The notes under the pieces are model-generated. The model was not told the origin of the DNA and made no database searches. It saw nothing but the letters and a program-made list of their open reading frames with translations. From a virus: 37,908 nt of DNA. Location of the stretch: the IMG/VR virus record IMGVR_UViG_3300031240_000022, positions 1 through 37,908 of that record; one strand, written 5' to 3'. The position numbers were made by a program, and so were the translations under genes. The stretch's first letter is position 1. Every line of letters starts with the position of its first letter. Positions 13,764 to 22,552 of this stretch are shown piece by piece.

Positions 13764-14696
13764 ATGGCCGACTCAATCCCCGTTGCTGCCCCCGATCCCT
13801 CTCCCGCATCAACGCCCGTTGCCGAAACCGCTCCCGCGTCGATCGGGTTTACCGCCCCTGACGCAACGCCGCCCGCGCAAACCGAAACCACCGAAACTCC
13901 CGTTGTCGAAACGCCCGCCGCCAAGCCGGTAACCGATTCGCCGGCCGCAATCAAGCTTGCCGCAAAAGCAAGCAAGGAAGCCCGCGACGCGCGCAATCAG
14001 CTTGCCACGGTACAAAAGCAACTTGACGATCTAAAGGCCGCGTCCGGCAGTTCTAACAAGTCTCAAATTGAGCTTGACGAGATCAAGGCTAACCCGGGTA
14101 AGTTGCTTAGCATGGGGCTTACTGCCGATCAGATCCTCAAGGCCGTTCTTAATCCCGACGGATCAGAGAAGCCAGCCGATCCGGCAATCAAGGCACTTGC
14201 CGACGAAGTTGCCGCGCTCAAGGCTAAGAACGAGAAAGATACGAAGGATGCCGAGGAACGCGCCACCAACGCCAAGAAAGAGGAAGAGTCGGCCGTAACG
14301 AAACGCGCCCACGAGAAGGTCGCTGGCCATATCTCTTCCCTTGCGGATGACTTCCCGTTTGTCGATGCCGATGATGCGGAGGCCATCACGAATAACATTG
14401 TCGATTGGTGTGATAAGAATAACTATCGGATCCGTGGAGACGAAGACGTTAAACACTTCGTTAAGCAGGCTGCTAAGCAGTTGAACGATTCTCGCGCAAA
14501 GCGGTTCGGTCCGCGACTGCAAAAGAAGAATGACAACGGCGAGCAACGCATTGCATCCAATGGGGGCATCGGCTTTACCGATGGCAAGAAACCCTCATTG
14601 ACTCCGGCCATAGCAGCGGCTCCCACGTCACTCACTCCACAATCTAGCCCGCTTCCCACCCCTCGGAAACATTTCGAGATTGGTTTTACGAAGTAG
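13764..14696 (+). CDS. Scaffolding protein
   Basis: A 310-residue protein with the composition expected of a capsid scaffold. The N-terminus is a Pro/Ala/Thr-rich disordered tail, followed by a coiled coil (about 75-105, then 150-190, Lys/Glu/Ala rich), a folded helical region and a Pro/Ser-rich C-terminus. It lies directly before the major capsid gene, as is usual. It should template procapsid assembly and be lost on maturation. A copy of the 15-base GAGCAACGCATTGCA element lies inside (14541-14555). Confidence 0.82.
   Translation: MADSIPVAAPDPSPASTPVAETAPASIGFTAPDATPPAQTETTETPVVETPAAKPVTDSPAAIKLAAKASKEARDARNQLATVQKQLDDLKAASGSSNKSQIELDEIKANPGKLLSMGLTADQILKAVLNPDGSEKPADPAIKALADEVAALKAKNEKDTKDAEERATNAKKEEESAVTKRAHEKVAGHISSLADDFPFVDADDAEAITNNIVDWCDKNNYRIRGDEDVKHFVKQAAKQLNDSRAKRFGPRLQKKNDNGEQRIASNGGIGFTDGKKPSLTPAIAAAPTSLTPQSSPLPTPRKHFEIGFTK
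14541..14555 (+). repeat. Intragenic copy of the GCAACGCATTGCA element
   Basis: Fifteen bases identical to 10461-10475, here encoding part of the scaffold C-terminal region. Exact recurrence of a 15-mer in a 38-kb genome is not expected by chance, but the copy inside a gene may be coincidental to the intercistronic ones. Confidence 0.45.
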
Positions 14697-14721
14697 GCAA
14701 AACTAACAAAGGACCCTTCCC

Positions 14722-15978
14722 ATGGCTGGTATTTTCACTTCCGCTGAGGCGGCCGCTCTTGAGACCCGCGCTATCGAAAAGTACGCTTCCGACATCTACG
14801 CTCCCAATATCTACCTGTCGCGCATTGGCCGCAAGAAGCTTGGTGGCAAGCGGCATGAGTTTAGCGTCAAGCTTGGCGGATCGGGCGTTTCGCGTTCGTA
14901 TTCCACCGGTTCGGCGAATGCCGTTGTGGTGGGTCGCGTCGAAGGCGTTGCAGTTCCCCAGGAAGTGTTTTCGTTTGCCATGGTGAATGGCCCCGGTGCC
15001 CGTTCCGCCGCTGGCAAGGGTGATAGCCGCGTCGATCTGTTTGCGGACGCGGAGAGTGATGCTCGTGGGCGCGGCGCGATGGTTCTTCAGCACTTGCTGA
15101 TTATGGGTCGCGGGTATGGCGAGATGAGCTATGTTTCGTCGGTTACCGGCACGACCGGCGCCGTTACCGTGACGCTGGTTAATCGTCGCGACGCGCGTCT
15201 GTACAAGGCTGGCGACGTTATTACGGCGGCCGCCACCCCGGACGCCGCGCTTGACGCCGCCTCTGTCACTCTGACGAAGGTTGACGTTGGCACGGGCATC
15301 CTGTCCGGCAATGCCTCGGGAGGCTCCGTCGCCGCTTGGGCGGGTTATGCCATCGCCATCAGTGGCATGCTGTCAAACAACAGCGGCCGCGTTGCCCCCA
15401 TGGGCCTGGTTGGTCTTCTGACGCGCACGGCGGGCGACCTTGCCGCCGCAGCGATTCAGGGATTGCCCGACCGCACCACGGATGCGGTCATGCTGGCCGG
15501 CCACAACTTCTCGCTGGGAACGTCCAGCGTCGAGGATGCGGTAGACACGATGTATGACGAGATCACGACCATTTCTGGCGCGGATCCCGATCTGGTCCTG
15601 ATTTCGACTGACAAGTGGCGCCAACTTCAGCAGGATCGTAGTGAGAAGCAGTTCGAGATTATCTCGATTCCCGGCCGTGGCTTTGATGAGTCCGTGTTCA
15701 GTAACAAGGCGCTGGCCATGCTGACTTCGAAGGGCAAGAAGATTGCGATTATCGGATCTCCCGACGTGAACAATACAGACATCTTCATGCTCGATACGGA
15801 CTGGATTGATTGGGTTTCGCCGTTCCCGGTTCCGTTCGCGTCTGCGGATATGGTCGATCGTGGTTGGTTCTCGCTGGCTCCGGCCGGCACGGACGCTTAC
15901 AAGAACGTTCTGGTGGCGACCGGTGAGCAAGTTTGCACCGCGTTCGGGTTCCAGGGCCACGGTACTTTCACTAGCTAA
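14722..15978 (+). CDS. Major capsid protein
   Basis: A 418-residue protein directly after the scaffold gene, with SD AAAGGA. It begins MAGIFTSAEAAALETRAIEK and has a long N-terminal arm. An insertion-like beta region (residues about 135-200, Val/Thr/Ala rich) is followed by a spine-helix region and C-terminal strands (FPVPFASADMVDRGWFSLAP). The arrangement is consistent with an HK97-fold coat protein with an added surface domain. Its codons are regular, as expected for an abundant protein. A stem-loop follows the gene, suggesting regulated read-through to the downstream virion genes. Confidence 0.87.
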   Translation: MAGIFTSAEAAALETRAIEKYASDIYAPNIYLSRIGRKKLGGKRHEFSVKLGGSGVSRSYSTGSANAVVVGRVEGVAVPQEVFSFAMVNGPGARSAAGKGDSRVDLFADAESDARGRGAMVLQHLLIMGRGYGEMSYVSSVTGTTGAVTVTLVNRRDARLYKAGDVITAAATPDAALDAASVTLTKVDVGTGILSGNASGGSVAAWAGYAIAISGMLSNNSGRVAPMGLVGLLTRTAGDLAAAAIQGLPDRTTDAVMLAGHNFSLGTSSVEDAVDTMYDEITTISGADPDLVLISTDKWRQLQQDRSEKQFEIISIPGRGFDESVFSNKALAMLTSKGKKIAIIGSPDVNNTDIFMLDTDWIDWVSPFPVPFASADMVDRGWFSLAPAGTDAYKNVLVATGEQVCTAFGFQGHGTFTS

Positions 15979-15992
15979 TTATCCTCCTTAGA

Positions 15993-16017
15993 GCGGGCCA
16001 GCTAAGACCTGGTCCGC
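15993..16017 (+). terminator. Stem-loop after the capsid gene
   Basis: GCGGGCCAG (15993-16001) pairs with CTGGTCCGC (16009-16017): nine pairs with one G-U and a seven-base loop. Only CCTTT follows, so termination would be partial. It may set capsid mRNA levels above downstream genes or stabilise the 3' end. Confidence 0.6.
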
Positions 16018-16050
16018 CCTTTGGAACCAAAAGAAAGGACCATGTAACCA

Positions 16051-16437
16051 ATGCCCAACAATTCATACACCCACACCAATCTTCGCCTTGAAAAGCGATA
16101 CAGCTTGGTGTTTGTCTCCGGCGCTTCAGGCGCTGTTCCTGCTACGTTCGTTCGCGGCAAGGGAATCAAGTCCGTCACTCGCAACTCTGCCGGCAAGTAT
16201 ACGATCGTTGTCACTCGCAACGGTTCGGATCTCATTGACTTCGACGCCTTTGTCGAGCAAGCGTCGTTTTCCCTCAGCGGCGCGGTGTGGGGTTGCCTCA
16301 TTTCACAGAACGTTGCTACCGCTGGCGGAGGAATCGTTGTGCAGTTTGTTACGGCGGCCGGAGCCGCCGTCGATCCGACCACTGGCGACACGGTCAAGGT
16401 GAACTTCAATATCAAGCACAGCGCGGGATTGCTGTAA
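16051..16437 (+). CDS. Beta-rich probable capsid decoration protein (128 aa)
   Basis: Starts after AAAGGA, in the position of head decoration proteins. Almost all residues fall into short strands (SLVFVSG, KYTIVVTRNG, GGIVVQFVTAAG) with no cysteine-based sites. The start of a TAATG overlap couples it to the next gene. It may bind the capsid exterior. No family is firmly recognised. Confidence 0.65.
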   Translation: MPNNSYTHTNLRLEKRYSLVFVSGASGAVPATFVRGKGIKSVTRNSAGKYTIVVTRNGSDLIDFDAFVEQASFSLSGAVWGCLISQNVATAGGGIVVQFVTAAGAAVDPTTGDTVKVNFNIKHSAGLL

Positions 16438-16649
16438 TGTCCCTCGCGGATAAGCTGTCTGGAATGAATTTTACTAAACCCGACGACTATTCCGCGCCGG
16501 ACGAAAAGGAGTCTGATTCGGAAGAGTCGGGCGAGGCAATGACACGGGAAGATCTCGGTAGCGCGCTCAAGGATGCGTTTGACTCCGGTAGCGGCGCCGC
16601 GATTTTCGAGGCTATCCGCAAGATCATTGACACGCCCGACGCGGAGTAA
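16437..16649 (+). CDS. Acidic small protein (70 aa)
   Basis: A very acidic protein: the stretch PDEKESDSEESGE is nearly all Asp, Glu and Ser. A C-terminal helical part follows (SALKDAFDSGSGAAIFEAIR). The start shares one base with the decoration gene stop. Probably a head accessory or chaperone-like protein. No family is recognised. Confidence 0.65.
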   Translation: MSLADKLSGMNFTKPDDYSAPDEKESDSEESGEAMTREDLGSALKDAFDSGSGAAIFEAIRKIIDTPDAE

Positions 16650-16654
16650 AGACA

Positions 16655-17785
16655 ATGTCGGTTACCGGTGCCGACCTTATCGCGACCGTTCGGCAGAAAG
16701 CAAATGTCGAGCGGTCGCGATTCGTATCTGACCTTGAGATACTTGGATTCTGCAATGACTCCATTGCAGAGCTTTGTGATATCGTAACCAACGCGAGCGA
16801 GGGTTATTTTTCGAAGCAAGCAACGTTCACGCTTGCTAGCGGCGCAAGCTCTATCGGCATCGCACAAGCGGTAACGGGCGTTGCTCCCGATCCGGCGTTC
16901 CCGGTTGTAGGCGCCACGCCCGACGGTAACCGCATTGTTCCGGAACCACCGGGCCCGGTGTTTTCGTCTACCGTTGGCACGCAAACTATTGCCCAATTCT
17001 TTGCGGTAGGCGGGACGGCTTCTAGCAACGCTCCGCTGCAATCGTTTATCCCGCCAGCCGGACGCGTCCTGTCGATTTCACTTAATCCAACAACCACCGT
17101 TCCAGTTGGAAGTAACGTTGCCATTTACAAGAATGGCGTCCCCACTGACATCGCGCTGTTTATCTCGGGGGGGGCGAGCGGAACTCAGAACTTCGATGAG
17201 ACCAACTGGTCCGCTCCCGTGTATTTCAACGGCGAGGATACGATGGATCTCATGATCCAGTCAAACACTGCGCACTCGGCGTGGTTGTTCGAGTGCGAGA
17301 CGGTTTATCAGCTTTCACAACCAAAGGGTGACTTTCTAAAGGAACTTGCGCTTAGCTACACGAGAAGCGGTCGCACGGTTGAGATTCCTCGCCTTGCTTC
17401 CCTTGCGGACAGGGGTCGCGTTGGAACGCCCCACTTTTGGATCGCTGGCAATACGATTAGTTTCTATCCCAAGGAGAACCTTCCAACTGGCGTCATTGCG
17501 CTTGACTACGATCCAAGCATTCCGGTTCTTACCTCGGAAGATACGTTACCTGCGGAGTTCGAGCGATTCCGCGACTTCGTTGAACTTGGTGGCGTCATTG
17601 CCGTTAAGGCAAAGCGCGGCATGTCCGACGACGTTGCACAGTTCTCGGCAAAGCAGGCGGCGGTTCGTTCTCGTGTCATCGCATCAGTGACCCACCGTAA
17701 GCGCGGCCCGCGAACGCTGTCGCCACCCGACAAGGATCGTACTGATAATCAATTCTACTATCGACGTTGGTACAACGGTCTTTAA
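16655..17785 (+). CDS. Head-tail adaptor (P22 gp4-like) with a large inserted domain
   Basis: A 376-residue protein. Residues 1-60 form the helical start of podovirus adaptors (GADLIATVRQKANV, then FCNDSIAELCDIV). The C-terminal part has the family pattern TPHFWIAGNTISFYPK, LDYDPSIPVL and LPAEFERFRDFVELGG. Between them lies about 140 residues of strand-rich sequence (AGRVLSISLNPTTTVPVGSN and onward) absent from adaptors of the usual 160-200 residues. The ring should dock under the portal to receive the tail hub. The insertion may project outward as an extra surface domain. Confidence 0.78.
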   Translation: MSVTGADLIATVRQKANVERSRFVSDLEILGFCNDSIAELCDIVTNASEGYFSKQATFTLASGASSIGIAQAVTGVAPDPAFPVVGATPDGNRIVPEPPGPVFSSTVGTQTIAQFFAVGGTASSNAPLQSFIPPAGRVLSISLNPTTTVPVGSNVAIYKNGVPTDIALFISGGASGTQNFDETNWSAPVYFNGEDTMDLMIQSNTAHSAWLFECETVYQLSQPKGDFLKELALSYTRSGRTVEIPRLASLADRGRVGTPHFWIAGNTISFYPKENLPTGVIALDYDPSIPVLTSEDTLPAEFERFRDFVELGGVIAVKAKRGMSDDVAQFSAKQAAVRSRVIASVTHRKRGPRTLSPPDKDRTDNQFYYRRWYNGL

Positions 17786-18577
17786 GTGCGTAATCCCTTT
17801 AATCAATTCAGGATTACCAAGACGGACGTCGATCAAGTCAACCGTGAGTTTGATCTGGTGCGCTCTGCGTTCGATGTCATCGGAAACCTGATCGACGGCA
17901 TTGGAACGGTTAAAGGAGCCAAGGGTGATACCGGCGCAACGGGAGCAACGGGGGCAAACGGAACGAACGGAACTAATGGTTCTAACGGAACTAACGGCAC
18001 AAATGGAACCAACGGAACAAATGGCGTAGACGTTGGCGGATTTGTAATTAACTGGTCCTTCGGTATGCATCCTGATACCTATGGCGACGTCTTCCCTGTC
18101 GCGACAGAATCGGACCCTCAGTTTTTCTTTAACCAAACCGCGTGGGGAGGACAATATACGTCATGGACGTTTGCGAATGGTGGCGGTAACACAATCGTCA
18201 CCAATTCAGCGGGCCAACAGATTATAGAATTTCCCGTCAACGGCGGCCCATGGTCAAAGTGTGACTTGGTGGTTAAGTTCTGGGAGGCGTTGCCGAATAA
18301 CAGCAGCACTGCCTCCGGGTTTCTGTATGTCACCAAGAACAGCGGCGCGCTTACGCCAGTAACAACCGGCGCGTCTATTGGCATGGCCGGCAACGGCGGC
18401 GTTGGTACGCTATCGCCCGGTGGTACTCCGATCGTTAGATCGTCGACCGGTAACGCGATCTCATTTTCTGCCGGTGATTACATTGGCTTATACTTCACTG
18501 GCGACACGGGTTATCGTACGCACCTTCCGACTGACTCTCGCTATCGGTTTACTGCAACCGTGAGACTATACAACTAA
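17786..18577 (+). CDS. Collagen-like fibre protein (263 aa, GTG start)
   Basis: GTG start immediately after the adaptor stop. A helical N-terminus (residues 1-43) is followed by 12 Gly-X-Y triplets (44-79), ending in a run of G-T/S-N units, then a C-terminal beta-rich head of about 180 residues resembling a C1q/TNF-like trimer (strands SFGMHPDTYG, YIGLYFTGDTG). Such proteins form trimeric whiskers or side fibres. It sits between the adaptor and hub genes, so it may decorate the neck. The triplet DNA is a short degenerate tandem repeat and prone to length change. Confidence 0.82.
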   Translation: MRNPFNQFRITKTDVDQVNREFDLVRSAFDVIGNLIDGIGTVKGAKGDTGATGATGANGTNGTNGSNGTNGTNGTNGTNGVDVGGFVINWSFGMHPDTYGDVFPVATESDPQFFFNQTAWGGQYTSWTFANGGGNTIVTNSAGQQIIEFPVNGGPWSKCDLVVKFWEALPNNSSTASGFLYVTKNSGALTPVTTGASIGMAGNGGVGTLSPGGTPIVRSSTGNAISFSAGDYIGLYFTGDTGYRTHLPTDSRYRFTATVRLYN

Positions 18578-21500
18578 TGCCAACGTCGCAAATCGTTGAA
18601 TGCCCGATCCTTGGCCCTAACGAGCAAGCGCCGGATACGGCGGCGCCCCCTGGACGCATCGCAAGGCTTTCGAATGCCGTGGCAACCAAGTTTGAGAATG
18701 GACGTCTCAAGGTAGGCGCGCGTGATGGTTTTGCACAACTTACTAAGCACGTTTCCAACCCAGATCCTACGGGTTTTGGCATCATTTCGACCACCGGGTT
18801 CACGTCGCCACCTACGCTGCTGAGTTCATTTCGCAATCAGTTGTCGGTAGTCGCTGGCGATAAACCGCACGTTCTGGCCGAGGATTCCCCGTCATGGTCA
18901 CAGTTCCAGTATTCGCTTAACACGCGATCGTTGCGCCAGACGCCGTTTTACACCGCTACGAATTCCGTGTCATGTCCCGATGCAGCGTGCATTGGCGATG
19001 TCGTTTGTTACGTATGGAAACAAACCAACGAAACGACCGACATTACGACCGCGTACGTTACGATCCGAGACAAAGACGGCACGCCGCTTCGTCTCCCCAC
19101 TGGCCTGGCCGACAGTGCCACCAACGCCCCGGTTGCGATCAAGGTAGTCCAAGACGGTACGTATTTTTGGGTGTTTAACAGCGCGGGTACCACTATGCAG
19201 GTGTTCGTCTATGACACCACTGGCGCTCTACTTGCGCAGACCACGTTCGCTACGCTTGCGTTTGTCGAGGGTCCGCCGAACCTTGCCGCAAGATGGGATG
19301 TTGTGTGTGAATTCGATAACGTAGTCCGTTGGTTTGGCCCGACGTTTTCCTGTCCCGCCGCGCTGTATCACCTGACGTATTCTTCTGGAATCGTCACGTC
19401 GATGTTGCACGATCTGACAGTTCCAACATCTGGCACCGATGCATTTGGGGCGATCGCGTGGCTATCGAACGCGACCGACGTTAACCATAGCTATCTCGCG
19501 CTGTACAGCTATACCGCTGGCCTATACGTTTTCTCCGTTGCAAACAATGGCGCATTTGTTCACCGTTACACCGTCCATGCAGCCGCAGGAACACTTGACG
19601 CGCTACAGTTATCCGGATACGTCGATGCGTCCCTGACGGTGCACGCGCTTGTTTCGATCCAATCATCGCCAGTCAACTGGACAGACGCTTACCACTGCAC
19701 CACGTCCGACGTTGTAACGCATGAATTGCGCTACACGATCACGGTTGCGTCGCGTAGCTTTCTGCTTGGTACCATTTGGACCAATATCGTTTACTACGAC
19801 GACGGTAGTAGCCAGCCGACGTTCTTTCTTTACAACTGGTCCAATGGTCAAATGATCGGTTGCTGGTCACATGGATTTGCGGCGCAAGAGTGGCAGAATT
19901 CACCCACTAGCCAAGGATACCTTTCGCGTAGCAATTTCTCGGTTCCGAGTCCGTACCTTGCCAATGACGGCGGGATCCATTTTGCCGTTGGGTACCTCGC
20001 GGAGACTTTTGTGCGCGGGGTTCAGGAGCTTACGGGCGCGGCCAATGGCAAATTTCAGCAGGTAATTGTTGACAAGTGGGTGTCGGCCGTTGGGCTTGCG
20101 GACGTTGAAATCGGAACCGACGGAGAAGCGGTCGAATACGCCGATACGCTGCTAATGCCTGGCCCGCTAGCCAATGACTTTACCGGCTCGCAGTTTCAAG
20201 AGGATGGCTTTTGCCTTTACCCTTTTGCTGCCACTCTGACGCCGAGTCATTCGGACGCCGGTAACCTGACGCTACTTGGTTCGTATACGTGGATCTTTTG
20301 TTGGGCATGGAATGATAGCAACGGCAACCGAATTCGATCGCGTCCAAGCGATCCGTATAAACTCACGTTGACCGGAACGCAAAACATCGTCGAGATCGAC
20401 GTCAACACTTTGTTCATGACGAACAAGTCAGACGTCCAACTTGAGGTTTACCGATCTTACATGGCGGCCGGCGCCGAAAGTTCGGAGCGGCGCAAAATCA
20501 CGGACGATCTTAAGCCCATCTTAAATGACAAGGCGTCACCTCAGATTCATTACGCCGACAACGTACTTGATTCCGTTTGTGAGAAGGGCCAGGAACTTTA
20601 TACGGACAAAGGCCTCTTGCCGGTCGACGCTTGTCCGGCGTTCTCTTCTGGTTGCGTATTCGGCGGGCGCGTTGTTGTCGTTGGATTCGACGGAACGCTG
20701 TATTTCTCTAACGAAAAGCAACCCGGGCGGCCGCTTGAATTCAACATTGACACGCTTCGAATGACACCGCCGTCGTCAGATCCGATCGTCAACGTCAAGG
20801 CGTTGGATTCTTCGCGCGTGATCCTATTCTGTGAGGGTAGCGTTTGGGAATGGAACGTTGGTCAACTGCCCGGTCCCGATGGACTCGGCGGAAATATTAT
20901 CACGCCAACCGTGTTACAGGGCTTTGCCGGCTGCACCGGAAAGGCATTTCTTACCAGCGATGGCATTGTTTACTCGTCTTCCAATGGCCCGTGGATTTGC
21001 ACCCGCGCGCTTACGAATCAGTTTATCGGTGCTCCAGCGATTGACGATCTTGAGCACAAAACGATCCTTGGATTCGCGCAGGACGACGATCAACGGTTGC
21101 TAATCGGCGTTGCCGGTTCGCTTGTGCCACAGGTAATGCGCGATGCGATCTCGGGCGTATGGTCAACCTTCGCACTGCCAAGCATTACGCTACTTGTTCA
21201 CGCGTGGCGCGGCCACCTTTGTTACGCGGACACTGATTCCGTTCGCGTACAGCAAAAGGGATCTTACGTCGATACGGACTCGCTTGGAACGTACCCGATT
21301 GAAATGGACATTCTCACCGCACCGATTCAAATCGGCACTATCAAGGGAATGAAAGTCCTATGGGACACGATCCTGACCGGCAAGTACCTAGGTCCTCATC
21401 GTATACTAGTTGACTTTGACTATCTCACGGAAGACGGAACAGTTTCCGAGTCATTCAACGAATTGCCATCGTCCGACGGTGGTATTTATGGGTTTGGACT

Positions 21501-21726
21501 TTATGGTGAATTCATCTACGGTGGAGGAGGCAACCCTCAGTATGAACTTGAGTTTCAGCCCATTGTCCAAGAGATTGAGTCCGTGACGATTCGCGTACGA
21601 ACCGACTTCACGGGGATTGACTCGCCTGGACAGTCGTTTGAACTAGAGCTTTTCAGTTTCCAAATTGGCGTTGACAGCAAACTTTCCCGCGTACCACCGT
21701 CGGTTAGGCGCGGACAGTCCTCCTAA
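18577..21726 (+). CDS. Tail hub / packaged-DNA stabilisation protein, very large (1049 aa)
   Basis: Start overlaps the fibre stop (TAATG). The N-terminus (VECPILGPNEQAPDTAAPPG and RIARLSNAVATKFENG) resembles gp10/gp12-type hub proteins that bind below the adaptor. The rest is strand-rich with many aromatic and Thr/Val stretches and a repeated blade-like rhythm, suggesting one or more beta-propellers. P22 gp10 is 472 residues and T7 gp12 794, so this is large for the family. A copy of the intercistronic element follows. The hub assignment rests on order, length and fold pattern. Confidence 0.7.
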   Translation: MPTSQIVECPILGPNEQAPDTAAPPGRIARLSNAVATKFENGRLKVGARDGFAQLTKHVSNPDPTGFGIISTTGFTSPPTLLSSFRNQLSVVAGDKPHVLAEDSPSWSQFQYSLNTRSLRQTPFYTATNSVSCPDAACIGDVVCYVWKQTNETTDITTAYVTIRDKDGTPLRLPTGLADSATNAPVAIKVVQDGTYFWVFNSAGTTMQVFVYDTTGALLAQTTFATLAFVEGPPNLAARWDVVCEFDNVVRWFGPTFSCPAALYHLTYSSGIVTSMLHDLTVPTSGTDAFGAIAWLSNATDVNHSYLALYSYTAGLYVFSVANNGAFVHRYTVHAAAGTLDALQLSGYVDASLTVHALVSIQSSPVNWTDAYHCTTSDVVTHELRYTITVASRSFLLGTIWTNIVYYDDGSSQPTFFLYNWSNGQMIGCWSHGFAAQEWQNSPTSQGYLSRSNFSVPSPYLANDGGIHFAVGYLAETFVRGVQELTGAANGKFQQVIVDKWVSAVGLADVEIGTDGEAVEYADTLLMPGPLANDFTGSQFQEDGFCLYPFAATLTPSHSDAGNLTLLGSYTWIFCWAWNDSNGNRIRSRPSDPYKLTLTGTQNIVEIDVNTLFMTNKSDVQLEVYRSYMAAGAESSERRKITDDLKPILNDKASPQIHYADNVLDSVCEKGQELYTDKGLLPVDACPAFSSGCVFGGRVVVVGFDGTLYFSNEKQPGRPLEFNIDTLRMTPPSSDPIVNVKALDSSRVILFCEGSVWEWNVGQLPGPDGLGGNIITPTVLQGFAGCTGKAFLTSDGIVYSSSNGPWICTRALTNQFIGAPAIDDLEHKTILGFAQDDDQRLLIGVAGSLVPQVMRDAISGVWSTFALPSITLLVHAWRGHLCYADTDSVRVQQKGSYVDTDSLGTYPIEMDILTAPIQIGTIKGMKVLWDTILTGKYLGPHRILVDFDYLTEDGTVSESFNELPSSDGGIYGFGLYGEFIYGGGGNPQYELEFQPIVQEIESVTIRVRTDFTGIDSPGQSFELELFSFQIGVDSKLSRVPPSVRRGQSS

Positions 21727-21743
21727 GCAACGCTTTGCAGATA
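21727..21743 (+). repeat. Intercistronic element, copy 2
   Basis: GCAACGCTTTGCAGATAC follows the TAA of the hub gene at once, before the first ejection-protein gene. It shares GCAACGC-T/A-TTGCAG with the copies at 10461 and 26797. Confidence 0.65.
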
Positions 21744-21754
21744 CAGGATAAACC

Positions 21755-22552
21755 ATGGGTCTAACCGATTACCTTTCAGGTGTTCCGATTATAGGCCCCG
21801 CGTTTCAGCCCACGCAACAGGCGCCGCAACAGCCGGGGGTAAACACCGCCACGCCGCCCGACATCTCGCGCCTGCGCAAGGACCCGACGACGGGTCAAAT
21901 GGTCGATCCTGTCACGGGTACGCGGTATGACGGTGTCACGCTTGATGCCATCGGCGGCGTTTCTGCGCCGGCTGTTGTTAACCCGAACGTCGCAACGCAG
22001 GTAGCAGGCGCTAGCGCAAATTCTCAGGCAATCCTTGCCGGCCTTGCCGGGGCGCAGCAGAATCAGCAGAAAGCGGCCAACGGCCAGCTTGATCAAGTCC
22101 AGTCTCTAAACGGAGTTATCGCCGGTACCGCTCCCTCGGTTGCCGGCGCGCAGATTCAGCAGAACCTTGGACAGATCGCGGCGCAGCAGAACGCCGCCGC
22201 ATCTGGAATGGGCGGACAGAACGCGTTTGCGGCGCGACGCGCGGCCGCTGCTAACATTGGCAACGCGCAAACCGGAGCGGCGCAAGCGGCTGCCATCAAC
22301 CGCGCAAACGAGATCAACGCCGCGCAAGGTCTTAAGGCGTCGACGTTGCAGAGCATCGCAGGAAACGCCAATACAGAGGCTAATACCGCGATCGGCGGCG
22401 CCGCCACGTTCGGCGGTCAAGCCTTGAATGGCCAAATGGGCATCGAAAAGCTGAATAACGAGACTAACACCAATAACGTTAACGCCAATAATAATCAGAA
22501 AGCTGCAATTATCGGCGATATCTGGGGCGGCGCGACTAAGGCAATCGGTTAA
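21755..22552 (+). CDS. Ejection protein, Gln/Ala/Asn-rich (265 aa)
   Basis: First of a run of internal virion genes. The sequence is low-complexity and helical, rich in Gln, Ala, Asn and Gly (QIAAQQNAAASGMGGQNAF), like P22 gp7-type DNA-transfer proteins. A GxxG-rich N-terminal segment (LTDYLSGVPIIGPAF) could insert in membrane. It should leave the particle with the DNA and help form a conduit across the envelope. TAATG overlap with the next gene. Confidence 0.72.
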   Translation: MGLTDYLSGVPIIGPAFQPTQQAPQQPGVNTATPPDISRLRKDPTTGQMVDPVTGTRYDGVTLDAIGGVSAPAVVNPNVATQVAGASANSQAILAGLAGAQQNQQKAANGQLDQVQSLNGVIAGTAPSVAGAQIQQNLGQIAAQQNAAASGMGGQNAFAARRAAAANIGNAQTGAAQAAAINRANEINAAQGLKASTLQSIAGNANTEANTAIGGAATFGGQALNGQMGIEKLNNETNTNNVNANNNQKAAIIGDIWGGATKAIG

